Assembly (NCBI RefSeq): GCF_004297125.1
Contig: NZ_SCVD01000014.1
Span: forward strand, 62,001 to 126,000
DNA from: Phenylobacterium sp.
GTDB taxonomy: Bacteria > Pseudomonadota > Alphaproteobacteria > Caulobacterales > Caulobacteraceae
Length of the DNA stretch: 64,000 bases
Reading direction: 5' to 3'
Shown: positions 32,834 through 41,204 of the stretch, one piece after another
Layout of the letters: each line of letters opens with the position of its first letter
Numbering within the stretch: position 1 is the stretch's first letter
The notes under the pieces: generated by a model
What the model was told of the DNA's origin: nothing
What the model saw: only the letters and a program-made list of their open reading frames with translations
Databases searched by the model: none
Made by a program: the position numbers and the translations under genes

Positions 32834-33903
32834 TCCCGATAGGGCTCGGCGACGATCTCGCCGCCCTCGAAACCGAGCTTCGCGCGCATCCAGTGTTCAC
32901 GCGGCCCGTTGGCCGGCAACGGCCCGGCGAGCTTCGCCTGCATCATCGCGGGCCCCGGCTCTGCACCCTGACAGGCTGCGATGATGGGTTTGAGGAAGAG
33001 TTCGGCGCAGACCATGGCCGAGGCCGGATTGCCGGGCAGTCCCAGCAGCCGGCGGCCGTCGGACAGCACGCCGAAGAAGGTGGGCTTGCCCGGCCGCACC
33101 GCGACGCTGGCCACCTTCATGTCCAGGCCCAACGCCCCGGCGGCGGCGCGCACCAGGTCATGGTCGCCCACCGACGCGCCCCCGATGGTCACGATCAGGT
33201 CGCCGTCGGCGTTGCGAAGGGCGTCGATCGTGGCTTCCAACTCGTCCTTGACCGGTCGCGAGCGGTGAACCTCGGCGCCCCAGCCCGCGATCAGCGCCTC
33301 AAGCGCCCGCGAGCCGGAATCGTAGATCTGGAAAGGCCCGGGCTTCGCCGGCGCCTCGACGATCTCCTCGCCGGTGGAGAACAGGGCCACCTTGGGCCGC
33401 CTGGAGACGGAGAGTTCGGCGCGCCCGGCCGCCGCGGCCAGGGACAGCCGCCAGGGATCGATCCACAGGCCTCGCGACAGCAGGCGGGCGTCGGCCTTGA
33501 AATCCCCGCCCGCGGGCCGGACGTAGTGGTCGGCCTCGACCGCCGGAACGGTCACGGTCTCGGCGTCACGGGTGGCGTCTTCCTGGATCACCATGGCGTC
33601 TGAGCCGGCCGGCATCGCCGCCCCGGTGAAGATGCGCACCGCCTCGCCGGCCTGCATGGTCCCCTCGTAGCCATGCCCGGCCGCGCTCTCGCCGACGATC
33701 CGCAGCGTGCCTGGTGTGTCGGCCGCGCGCACCGCCCAACCGTCCATGGCCGAGGCCGCGAAGGGCGGCTGGTCGCGGACGGCGAAGACGTCCTCCGCCA
33801 GCACCCGGCCGATGCTGTCCTGGATCGCCACGGTCTCGGCGGGCAGGGCCGAGATCTCGGCCAGCATCCGGGCCCGGGCCTCGTCGACGGGAAGCAGTTT
33901 CAT
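32704..33903 (-). CDS. moeA: Molybdopterin molybdenumtransferase MoeA
   Basis: 399 residues from ATG 33903. All MoeA signatures are present: IGRVLAEDVFAVRDQPPFAASAMDG, RIFTGAAMPAGSDAMVIQED, KVALFSTGEEIVE, IYDSGSRALEALI, TIGGASVGDHDLVRAA and LLGLPGNPASAMVCAELF. It inserts molybdate into adenylylated molybdopterin. It is coupled to the upstream M24 peptidase by an ATGA overlap. Its 3' end overlaps the convergent xdhC frame by 130 bases. Confidence 0.96.
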   Translation of the reverse strand: MKLLPVDEARARMLAEISALPAETVAIQDSIGRVLAEDVFAVRDQPPFAASAMDGWAVRAADTPGTLRIVGESAAGHGYEGTMQAGEAVRIFTGAAMPAGSDAMVIQEDATRDAETVTVPAVEADHYVRPAGGDFKADARLLSRGLWIDPWRLSLAAAAGRAELSVSRRPKVALFSTGEEIVEAPAKPGPFQIYDSGSRALEALIAGWGAEVHRSRPVKDELEATIDALRNADGDLIVTIGGASVGDHDLVRAAAGALGLDMKVASVAVRPGKPTFFGVLSDGRRLLGLPGNPASAMVCAELFLKPIIAACQGAEPGPAMMQAKLAGPLPANGPREHWMRAKLGFEGGEIVAEPYRDQDSSLVSVFSLADALLKRPAAASAAEAGEVVEVLPLARSPFG

Positions 33904-35084
33904 GCGACGGGCTTGTCGATGGCGGGCTGCGGCGGAGTGAACCAGGCAGCGCCGTCCTCGGTGACGTGGAAGTGGTCCTCCAACCGCACGCCGAACGCGC
34001 CCGGGATCACGATCATCGGTTCGTTGGAGAAACACATGCCGGGCTGGAGCGGGGTCCTGTCGCCGCGCACCAGATAGGGCGCTTCGTGGATCGACAGGCC
34101 GATGCCGTGGCCTGTCCTGTGGGGCAGGCCGGGTAGGTCATAGTCCGGGCTGAAGCCCTCCGACGCCAGCACCCGGCGCGCTACCGCGTCGATCTCCTCG
34201 CACGGCACGCCCGGCTTCACGGCGGCGAAGGCGGCGGCCTGGGCCTTCTTCTCGATCTCCCAGACCCGCGCCTGCTCCTGCGTGGCCTGGCCGTAGACGT
34301 AGGTGCGGGTGATGTCGGAATTGTAGCCCTGGACCCGGCAGCCGGTGTCGATCAGCACCAGGTCGCCATCGGCCAGCTTCTGCTCGCCGGGCAGGCCGTG
34401 CGGATAGGCCGAGGCCTCGCCGAACTGCACCGCGCAAAAGGAGGAGCCGTCGTCGGCGCCCAGGGCGCGGTGCGCCTGGTCGATGAAGCGCCGGACCTCG
34501 CCGGTGGTGACGCCGGGCGCCAGCATCCGGGCGGCGCGCCTGTGGACCTCCAGGGTCATGGCCTTGGCCTGATACATCAGGGCCAGTTCGGCGGGCGACT
34601 TGATCATCCGGCAGCCATCGACCACCGGGGCCGCGTTCGGCATGGCCACGCCGGGGGCGGCCAGCCGCAAGGCGTCGAACATGGCGAAGGTGAGGGCCGG
34701 ATCGATCGCGAGGGACTTGGCGCTCCACCCGGACAGCACCTGGGCGGTCAGGGCGTAGGGGCTCTCGTGCTCTTCCCAGAGCCGCAGAGGCGCCTCGACG
34801 CCCATCGACGCCAGCAGCGAGCCCTCTTCGAACCGCGGGCAGATCATCACCGGCTGGCCCTGCTTCGGCAGCACCATCGCGACCAGCCGCTCGGTGGCGT
34901 TCCAGCCGACCCCGGCGAAGTAACGCAGCGAAGCGCCGGCGCCGATGAGCATCGCGTCGGTGGTCATCAGGGCCTGCGCCCTGGCCAACCGCGCCAGCCG
35001 CTCCTCGCGGGAAATGGGCGGGGCCGGGTTGGGCCAGGGCTTGAGGCCGGCGAGTTCCTTTTCCGCCGTCGATCCGCCGATCAT
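33900..35084 (-). CDS. M24 family metallopeptidase (Xaa-Pro aminopeptidase type)
   Basis: 394 residues, creatinase/prolidase two-domain layout. The C-terminal pita-bread domain carries the five metal ligands: D in VLIDTGCRVQGYNSDITRTY (two Asp), H in HRTGHGIGLSIHEAP, E in FSNEPMIVI and E in GVRLEDHFHV. It lacks a signal peptide, so it is a cytoplasmic aminopeptidase, probably acting on X-Pro bonds. It is coupled to moeA through a four-base overlap, although no functional link is known. Confidence 0.92.
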   Translation of the reverse strand: MIGGSTAEKELAGLKPWPNPAPPISREERLARLARAQALMTTDAMLIGAGASLRYFAGVGWNATERLVAMVLPKQGQPVMICPRFEEGSLLASMGVEAPLRLWEEHESPYALTAQVLSGWSAKSLAIDPALTFAMFDALRLAAPGVAMPNAAPVVDGCRMIKSPAELALMYQAKAMTLEVHRRAARMLAPGVTTGEVRRFIDQAHRALGADDGSSFCAVQFGEASAYPHGLPGEQKLADGDLVLIDTGCRVQGYNSDITRTYVYGQATQEQARVWEIEKKAQAAAFAAVKPGVPCEEIDAVARRVLASEGFSPDYDLPGLPHRTGHGIGLSIHEAPYLVRGDRTPLQPGMCFSNEPMIVIPGAFGVRLEDHFHVTEDGAAWFTPPQPAIDKPVA

Positions 35085-35095
35085 GCACCTACTCC

Positions 35096-35250
35096 CGTGT
35101 CATCCCGGAAAGCGCGGCACGCGCTTGTCCGGGACCCATAAGCGCCAGATGGTCCAGGGTGAAGCGCGGCGGCGACGCTCGCATGAAATACACCGATCTC
35201 AGGCGCTTGTGGGGCCCGGTCGTTCGCCTGGCGAAAACCGGGATGACACG
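35096..35250. repeat. Palindromic intergenic repeat with 13-base arms
   Basis: CGTGTCATCCCGG at 35096-35108 is the exact reverse complement of CCGGGATGACACG at 35238-35250. The two bound most of the 192-base gap between divergent genes, with a further CGCTTGTCCGGG segment inside. It resembles the GTCATCCCGG-type repeat at 29603-29727 in its core, so both may be members of one family. Confidence 0.7.
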
Positions 35251-35276
35251 CGTGGGAGGCACAGTAGGTTGCCGCC

Positions 35277-36188
35277 ATGGCTGGAAGTCAGGATTTCGCC
35301 GCCGATCCGCGCAACGCGGACCTGCGCATCTATCTCAACGGCGAACTGGTTCCCCGCGACCAGGCCAGGGTTTCGGTGTTCGACGCCGGGTTCGTGCTGG
35401 GCGACGGGGTGTGGGAGGGCCTGCGGCTGCACAAGGGCCGGCTATTGTTCCTCGAGGAGCACCTGGAGCGCCTGTACGAGGGCCTGAAGGCCATCGCGCT
35501 CGACATCGGAATGACGCCGGCCGAGCTGACCGCCGAGCTCAAGCGCACCCTCGCCGCCAACGGCATGGAGCACGGCGCCCACCTGCGGCTGATGGTGACG
35601 CGCGGCGAGAAGAAGGCGGTCAACCAGGATCCGCGCAACTGGCTGGGCCGGCCCACCATCGTCATCACCGCCGAGTACAAGGAGCCGTCGCCGGTCATCG
35701 TCACCCAGGGGCTGGCGTTGGCGACGTCTTCGATCCTCTGCACGCCGGCTGAGATGTTCGACATGCGGCTGAACTCGCACAGCCGGCTGGCCCTGATCCG
35801 CGCCCTGCTGGACGCCATCGAGAAGGGCGGCGACGAGGCGCTGATGCTGGATCCGAACGGCTTCGTCTCGAGCTGCAACGCCACCAACTTCTTCTGGGTG
35901 AAGGACGGCCGGGTGATGACCTCGACCGGCGACTACTGCTTCAACGGCGTGACCCGGGCCAACGTCATCGCGCTGTGCCGCCGCCACGAAATCCCCATCA
36001 CACTGGGCGACTTCGACCTGGGCGACGTGGCCGAGGCGGAGGAGGCCTTCGTCACCGGCACCTTCGGCGGCCTGACGCCGGTGAACAGCATCGACGGCCA
36101 TCGGCTGCCCGAGGCGCTGCCGGGGCCCATGACCCGGCGCCTGCGCGCGGCCTACGAGGCCCTGAAGGACGAGGACGCCGGGATTTGA
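35277..36188 (+). CDS. Class IV aminotransferase-fold protein lacking the catalytic lysine
   Basis: 303 residues. The fold is clear: IYLNGELVPRDQARVSVFDAGFVLGDGVWEGL is the standard D-amino-acid/branched-chain aminotransferase start, and ALMLDPNGFVSSCNATNFFWV plus a glycine turn GTFGGLTPV are in place. Two residues needed for PLP chemistry are not. Where family members have K (IKTLNxL or KAGGNYL), this one reads RLNSHSRL, with no lysine. Where they have the Glu contacting the pyridine nitrogen (GYxxEGxxxN), it has GFVSSCNATN. It is coupled to a sulfotransferase-like gene. It is unlikely to be an ordinary aminotransferase. Confidence 0.85.
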   Translation: MAGSQDFAADPRNADLRIYLNGELVPRDQARVSVFDAGFVLGDGVWEGLRLHKGRLLFLEEHLERLYEGLKAIALDIGMTPAELTAELKRTLAANGMEHGAHLRLMVTRGEKKAVNQDPRNWLGRPTIVITAEYKEPSPVIVTQGLALATSSILCTPAEMFDMRLNSHSRLALIRALLDAIEKGGDEALMLDPNGFVSSCNATNFFWVKDGRVMTSTGDYCFNGVTRANVIALCRRHEIPITLGDFDLGDVAEAEEAFVTGTFGGLTPVNSIDGHRLPEALPGPMTRRLRAAYEALKDEDAGI

Positions 36189-36910
36189 CCGTCCGTATCG
36201 CCATGTGGTCCGGGCCGCGGAACATCTCCACGGCCATGATGCGATCGTTTGAGAACCGCACCGACTGCGCGGTGGTCGATGAGCCGTTCTACGCGGCCTA
36301 TCTGGCCGAAACCGGCCTGAGCCACCCGATGCGCGACGAGGTGCTGGCGTCGCAGCCGCGGGACTGGCGGGCGGTGGTCGCCGGCCTCGACGCGCTCTCG
36401 GGGCCGGTGGTCTACGAGAAGCACATGACCCATCACATGCTGCCCGGTTTCGGCCTGGCCTGGGCGGCGACCCGGGCCAACGCTTTCCTGATCCGCGATC
36501 CGGCCGAGGTGCTGGCGTCCTATACGGTGAAGCGGGCCGAGGTGACCCTGGACGACATCGGCGTCGTCCGGCAACGCGAGCTGTTCGACCGCGAGGCCGA
36601 CCGGCTGGGCCGCGCGCCGCCGGTGGTGCGCGGCGCGGACGTGCTGGCCGATCCGCGTGGGATGCTGTCGGCGCTGTGCATGGCCCTGGGCATCCCGTTC
36701 GACGAGGCGATGCTGCGCTGGCCCGCCGGGCTCCGCGACAGCGACGGGGTCTGGGCGCCGGCCTGGTACGATGCGGTCGAGCGCTCGACCGGGTTCGAGG
36801 CGCCGCGCGAACGGGCGGCGCCTGCCCTGGGCGACGACCTGCGCCGCATCGCCGACGAAGCCCGCCCGCACTATGAGGCGCTGCTCAAGCACAGCCTTTC
36901 GCCCGCCTGA
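36185..36910 (+). CDS. Sulfotransferase-like P-loop protein
   Basis: 241 residues from a TTG at 36185 that overlaps the stop of the aminotransferase-fold gene (TTGA). The start VRIAMWSGPRNISTAMMRSFE is a PAPS-binding-like 5'-loop (SGPRNIST), followed by VVDEPFYAAYL, VYEKHMTHHML and FLIRDPAEVLASY, the 3'-PB-type motif. The acceptor is unknown. I recall plant proteins in which a similar sulfotransferase-like domain and the same kind of aminotransferase-like domain are fused, which supports a joint function. Confidence 0.82.
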   Translation: MTVRIAMWSGPRNISTAMMRSFENRTDCAVVDEPFYAAYLAETGLSHPMRDEVLASQPRDWRAVVAGLDALSGPVVYEKHMTHHMLPGFGLAWAATRANAFLIRDPAEVLASYTVKRAEVTLDDIGVVRQRELFDREADRLGRAPPVVRGADVLADPRGMLSALCMALGIPFDEAMLRWPAGLRDSDGVWAPAWYDAVERSTGFEAPRERAAPALGDDLRRIADEARPHYEALLKHSLSPA

Positions 36911-36932
36911 AGTTTGGGTATGGTCCCGCGCC

Positions 36933-38303
36933 ATGCGCCTCGCCACCTCCCTCGCCGCCGCCCTCTCCATGGCCACCTCCGCCCAGGCCCAGCCGCTGGG
37001 GGGTGAGCAACCGCTGCTGAAGGAGGTGGCGGGCGCCGTCTCGGCCGCGCGGCAGAAGGCGACGATCGAGAAACTGGTCTCCTTCGGCACCCGCCACACC
37101 GGTTCGGACACCAAGTCGGACAAGCGCGGCATCGGCGCCGCGCGCCGCTGGATCGCCTCGGAGTTCGAGGCTGCTTCCAAGGATTGCGGCGGCCGGCTGA
37201 AGGTCGCGACGCCCTCGCGAGTGATGACCGCCGAACGGCTGGCTGGCCCGACCGAGGTGATGAACGTCCTGGGCGTCCTGCCGGGCGCGAGCGACCCGAA
37301 CCGGGTCATCGTGATTTCCGGCCACTACGACAGCCGGGTCACCGACGCGAAGAACTTCACCTCCGACGCGCCGGGCGCCAACGACGACGGCTCCGGCACG
37401 GCGGCCGTGATGGAGGCTGCCCGGGTGCTCTGCAAGCACCAGTTCCCGGCCACCCTGGTCTTTGCGGCCTTGGCCGGCGAGGAGGAGGGCCTGCTGGGTG
37501 GCAAGGTGCTGGCCGACTACGCCGTGGCCCAGGGCTGGAACGTCGAGGCCAACCTCAACAACGATATCGTCGGCAACACCGAGGGCATCGGCGGCGCCCG
37601 CGACAACACCCACGTCCGGATCTTCTCGGAGGGCACGCGGACGACCGAGACGGCCGAGGAGGCGAACCGGCGCCGCTACAATGGCGGCGAGGTCGACAGC
37701 CCCTCGCGCAACCTGGCCCGCTTCATGGACGGTCTGGCCGACCGCTACCTCACGAACCTCGACGTGGTGATGGTCTACCGCACCGACCGCTTCGGCCGCG
37801 GCGGCGACCAGGTGGAGATGCTGCGCGCGGGCTTCCCGGCCGTCCGCGTCACCGAGGCGGTGGAGAACTACACCCGCCAGCACCAGGACCTGCGCACCGA
37901 GAACGGGATCAAATACGGCGACACGGTCGACGGCGTCGATTTCGCCTATCTGGCCCAGGTGACCCGGCTGAATGTGGTGACGATGGCCGCGCTGGCCATG
38001 GCGCCGAAGCCGCCCGTCGGCGTGCAGATCGCCGGCGCGGTCAGCGCCGACACCACGGTGAAATGGACGCCGGCGCCGGACGCCTCCGCCTACCGCGTCT
38101 GGTGGCGTTCCACGACCGAGCCGCAGTGGCGCTATTCGCGCATGGCCGGGACCGGCGGCGAGACCAAGCTCGTGGCCGTCAACATCGACGACTGGTTCTT
38201 CGGCGTCAGCGCGATCAGCGCGGACGGCTACGAGAGCCCGGTGGTCTTTCCGGGGCCCGCGGGCACGTTCGAGCGCGGCGGGATGGCCGCCGCGCCCAAA
38301 TAG
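36933..38303 (+). CDS. Secreted M28 family metallopeptidase
   Basis: 456 residues with a signal peptide (MRLATSLAAALSMATSAQAQ). M28 zinc ligands appear in order: H in VISGHYDSR, D in DAPGANDDGSGTAAVMEAA, the catalytic E-E in ALAGEEEGLLGGKVLA, D in ANLNNDIVGN and H in NYTRQHQDLRTENG. A C-terminal fibronectin-like domain of about 90 residues (VKWTPAPDASAYRVWWRST) follows. It is expected to be a periplasmic aminopeptidase. The ATG at 36933 is used; the frame is open far upstream but overlaps the sulfotransferase-like gene. Confidence 0.92.
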   Translation: MRLATSLAAALSMATSAQAQPLGGEQPLLKEVAGAVSAARQKATIEKLVSFGTRHTGSDTKSDKRGIGAARRWIASEFEAASKDCGGRLKVATPSRVMTAERLAGPTEVMNVLGVLPGASDPNRVIVISGHYDSRVTDAKNFTSDAPGANDDGSGTAAVMEAARVLCKHQFPATLVFAALAGEEEGLLGGKVLADYAVAQGWNVEANLNNDIVGNTEGIGGARDNTHVRIFSEGTRTTETAEEANRRRYNGGEVDSPSRNLARFMDGLADRYLTNLDVVMVYRTDRFGRGGDQVEMLRAGFPAVRVTEAVENYTRQHQDLRTENGIKYGDTVDGVDFAYLAQVTRLNVVTMAALAMAPKPPVGVQIAGAVSADTTVKWTPAPDASAYRVWWRSTTEPQWRYSRMAGTGGETKLVAVNIDDWFFGVSAISADGYESPVVFPGPAGTFERGGMAAAPK

Positions 38304-38309
38304 CCGCAG

Positions 38310-39170
38310 TCAGGCCAGGCTGGTCTTGTAGAGCTTGGTCAGTTCGGCCCACGCCTTTTCGGCCGCCGCTTCGTCGTAGACTTGGCTGCCCTTGACGCAC
38401 CAGCCGTGGTTGGCGGGATAGACCTCCACCGTGGCCGGCCGCTTGGCCTGGGCGAAGGCGGCTTTCAGGATGTCCTTGGAGTCCGGCTGCTTCTCGTCGT
38501 CGTTCCTGGCGACGGCGACCAGGTAGCTGGCGTTGGTCTTGGGGATCAGCAGGTGCGGGCTGTCCGGCGTGGCGGTGGTCAGGCCGCCGCCGTGGAACGA
38601 GCCGACGGCGCCGATGCGGTTCGGGACCGCAGCCGCCGTCCGGAACGACAGCGGGCCGCCCATGCAGTAGCCCTGCACACCGGCCTTCTTCTTCCTGTTG
38701 GTCTGCGGCTGGGCGTCGAGGAAGGTCAGGTAGGCCGCGGCGTCCTTGTCGACCCCCTCGTTGGTCATCGCCTGGCGGTAGCCCATGACCCGGGCGCGAT
38801 CGTCCGGCTTGGAGAAGTCGAAGCCCGGCGTCGCCACCACGCCCTTGATCGAGCGGTAGAAGGGGTTGGGAACCAGGACCACATAGCCCTGGGACGCCAG
38901 CCGCCGGCCCATGTCGCGGAACGCGGGCCGCAGGCCGGCGATGTCGGTCCAGATCAGGACGGCGGGCCAGGTCCTCTTGCCCGTGGGGTAGAACAGCGCC
39001 GCGTCGGCCACGCCGTCCGCCGTCTTCACCTCCACGTCCCTTTCGGTGACGTTGCTCTGGGCGTGGGCCGCGGAGCCCAGGCCCGCCACGGCGGCCGACA
39101 TGAGGCCGAAGGTCCGGCGCGACACGGTGGGATCGTGGATCAGGCCGACGTGGATGTCGTCGTCACACAT
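38310..39170 (-). CDS. Dienelactone hydrolase family protein, exported
   Basis: 286 residues. An N-terminal twin-arginine-like segment (TVSRRTFGLMSAAVAGLGSAAHA) suggests Tat export. The alpha/beta hydrolase core has VLIWTDIAGLRPAF, the nucleophile cysteine in QGYCMGGPLSF, an Asp in VARNDDEKQ and a histidine in YPANHGWCV, the Cys-Asp-His triad of the dienelactone hydrolase family. It is convergent with the M28 peptidase gene. The substrate is unknown. Confidence 0.9.
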   Translation of the reverse strand: MCDDDIHVGLIHDPTVSRRTFGLMSAAVAGLGSAAHAQSNVTERDVEVKTADGVADAALFYPTGKRTWPAVLIWTDIAGLRPAFRDMGRRLASQGYVVLVPNPFYRSIKGVVATPGFDFSKPDDRARVMGYRQAMTNEGVDKDAAAYLTFLDAQPQTNRKKKAGVQGYCMGGPLSFRTAAAVPNRIGAVGSFHGGGLTTATPDSPHLLIPKTNASYLVAVARNDDEKQPDSKDILKAAFAQAKRPATVEVYPANHGWCVKGSQVYDEAAAEKAWAELTKLYKTSLA

Positions 39171-39270
39171 GGTGGAAGCCTCCCGCTCTTTCTGTTGTGC
39201 GTAAGCGTGGGGCGGATTGTTGCGGCGTTATTTCGGCAGGGCCAGAGGGTGCACGGCGCCGGGCGTTGCT

Positions 39271-39735
39271 CTAAGCGTCGCCGATGGTCTCAAGCACCAG
39301 CGCCGACGCCCGCCGCGCGCGGCCCCGGCGGCGGTCCATGCGCCGCAGCTCGGCGAAGGTATGGTCGGGGTGGGTGCGGGCGAGCTCGCGCAGCCGCCCG
39401 ACCACCACCGGGGCGTAGGCCGCGCCGATGCCGGCCAGGTCGCCGAAGAAGTCGTGGAACGACATCTCGCGGCCGACCAGCGACTGGGCCAGCTCGCTCG
39501 CCACGCCCAGCCCAACGAAGGTCAGCGCCACGTCGAAGGCCCGTGAGCGAGGCAGGGCGGCGGTGGCCACGAGGGTCAGGGCGTAGAACAGCATCGCGTG
39601 GGCGACGGTGTCCGGGAACGGCAGGCGAAGGTCTTCGTACCTGAGCGGCCACGACAGCGCCGCCACCGCGGACAGGCCGGCGATCACCGCGCCCGCGCGC
39701 AGCATCATCATCAGCTTGTGGGGCGTGAGCCGCAT
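39271..39735 (-). CDS. VanZ-like membrane protein
   Basis: 154 residues. Four hydrophobic segments, of which PLRYEDLRLPFPDTVAHAMLFYALTLV and GLGVASELAQSLVGREMSFHDFFGDLAGI carry the VanZ-like motifs (the D-x-x-x-H and E-x-x-Q plus D-x-x-x-D patterns). The C-terminal 45 residues are cytoplasmic and basic. The role of non-resistance VanZ-like proteins is unknown. No operon partner is evident. Confidence 0.82.
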   Translation of the reverse strand: MRLTPHKLMMMLRAGAVIAGLSAVAALSWPLRYEDLRLPFPDTVAHAMLFYALTLVATAALPRSRAFDVALTFVGLGVASELAQSLVGREMSFHDFFGDLAGIGAAYAPVVVGRLRELARTHPDHTFAELRRMDRRRGRARRASALVLETIGDA

Positions 39736-39819
39736 GGAAGTCCGAGGGTCCGAAGCGAAGTCGGGTGACCCTGGCCGAACGCGGTGAAGGCCGATTGAAG
39801 ATCGATGGTTAGCGGGTCG

Positions 39820-40473
39820 TCACCGGGCCCTCTGCGGCGATCCGCCACCCAGAGCGCGCACCACCCCCACCGCGATCAGCGTCTGGCCGCCGAAATAGAG
39901 GCCCCAGACGGCGAGGCCCGTGGGGAAGGTGTCCAACGCCGGGCGGCCGGTGCGCAGGAAGATCAGCAGGTCGGAGACCGCGAACATGGCGGCGCCCGCG
40001 AAGACCAGGGCGCGGGGGAAGCGGCTGAGGAACGCCGCCCCGGTCATGGCGGCGAGACCGGCGGCGTAGAGGGCGATGCCCGCTGCGCCGGCCCGATCGG
40101 GCGGCAGGAGGTAGGCGACCCCGGTGATGGCGGCGAAGAGCGCCGCCGCCACGGCCAAGTCCCTCGTGGAGAGCCCGGGCCGGCGGTTCTTGAGGTAGAG
40201 CCAGATGGCGGTCAGGTGGCCGGCCAGGAACGCCAGCGCGCCGATGATCAGGCCGTGAGTCTCGAGCAGCACGTCGCCCAGGGTTCCGAAGGCCATGACC
40301 GCGGTGAGCAGCCAGCCGTCGAGCGTCTTTGCGTTCATGGCGGCGTAGACGGCCAGCAGGCCGACGCCCGCGCCCTTCCACGTCGTGCCGAGGGCCGGCG
40401 GCAGTCCCAGGAACCAGCTGCCGATGTAGCTGACGCCAGCGAAGACCGCGGCGTAGAGGACAATGCGGCTCAA
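39820..40473 (-). CDS. Lysoplasmalogenase (YhhN family) membrane protein
   Basis: 217 residues from a TTG at 40473 overlapping the stop of the nitroreductase gene. About seven to eight transmembrane helices. YhhN motifs include FGTLGDVLLETHGLIIGALAFLAGHLTAI and FAVSDLLIFLRTGR, with the conserved acidic residues inside the membrane. The family includes TMEM86-type lysoplasmalogenases that cleave vinyl-ether lysolipids; in bacteria the substrate is unclear. Confidence 0.85.
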   Translation of the reverse strand: MSRIVLYAAVFAGVSYIGSWFLGLPPALGTTWKGAGVGLLAVYAAMNAKTLDGWLLTAVMAFGTLGDVLLETHGLIIGALAFLAGHLTAIWLYLKNRRPGLSTRDLAVAAALFAAITGVAYLLPPDRAGAAGIALYAAGLAAMTGAAFLSRFPRALVFAGAAMFAVSDLLIFLRTGRPALDTFPTGLAVWGLYFGGQTLIAVGVVRALGGGSPQRAR

Positions 40474-41135
40474 GCTTCGAAGCCCTTCAGTTCGCACCAG
40501 ACGTCCACCGGGTCGCGGGTGGAGCGCCAGGCGTTGATGGCATGGTCGGGGTCGCGGTGGCCCAGGGCCATGCCGGAGAACACCATGTGGTCGTCGGGCA
40601 GGCCCACCGCCCTGGCGACGCTCTGCGGATAGCGGGCCCAGAATTCCTGCGGGCAGGTGTCGAGCCCCGCCTCCACGGCCAGCAGCATCACGTTCTGCAT
40701 ATACATGCCGAGGTCCGCCCACTGCGGCGGCCCCAGCTTGCGGTCCAGGCAGAAGAATAGGCCGACGGGGGCGCCGAAGAACTCGGCGTTGCGGGCGAAC
40801 CAGCGCAGGCGCGCCGCCTTGTCCTCCCGCGGCACGCTGACGGAGGCGTAGAGCTGTTCGCCGTTCTCGAAGCGCCGCGTGCGGAAGGGGTCCCAGAGGT
40901 TGGGCGGGTACACGTCGTACTCCATGGGTTCGCCCATCGGGTTTCCGGCCACCTGCGCCTTGAAGTCGGCCAGGGGCGCGCCCGCCAGCGCATAGACCCG
41001 CCAGGGCTGGAGGTTGCCGCCGGACGGCGCGCGCGCCGCCTTTTCCAGAATGTCCGCCACGACGGCGGCCGGAACCGGCTGGTCGGTGAAGGCGCGGACG
41101 GAGATGCGGTGTTGGATCGCGTCGGAAACGTTCAT
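40470..41135 (-). CDS. Nitroreductase family FMN-dependent oxidoreductase
   Basis: 221 residues from ATG 41135 (MNVSDAIQHRISVRAF). The FMN-binding R-x-S-x-R motif, the APSGGNLQPWRVYAL segment and the C-terminal GLPDDHMVFSGMALGHRDPDHAINAWRS motif mark the nitroreductase family. It likely reduces quinones or nitro compounds with NAD(P)H in the cytoplasm. It is coupled to the YhhN gene by a TTGA overlap. The frame continues upstream, but only as a shadow of the opposite mtgA gene. Confidence 0.92.
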   Translation of the reverse strand: MNVSDAIQHRISVRAFTDQPVPAAVVADILEKAARAPSGGNLQPWRVYALAGAPLADFKAQVAGNPMGEPMEYDVYPPNLWDPFRTRRFENGEQLYASVSVPREDKAARLRWFARNAEFFGAPVGLFFCLDRKLGPPQWADLGMYMQNVMLLAVEAGLDTCPQEFWARYPQSVARAVGLPDDHMVFSGMALGHRDPDHAINAWRSTRDPVDVWCELKGFEA

Positions 41136-41204
41136 GGCTGGTGTGTTGACCTCAGGCTCACGAATCGGCCCTAGCATCGCACCGTAGGGTGAAGGCAAGC
41201 GCGC

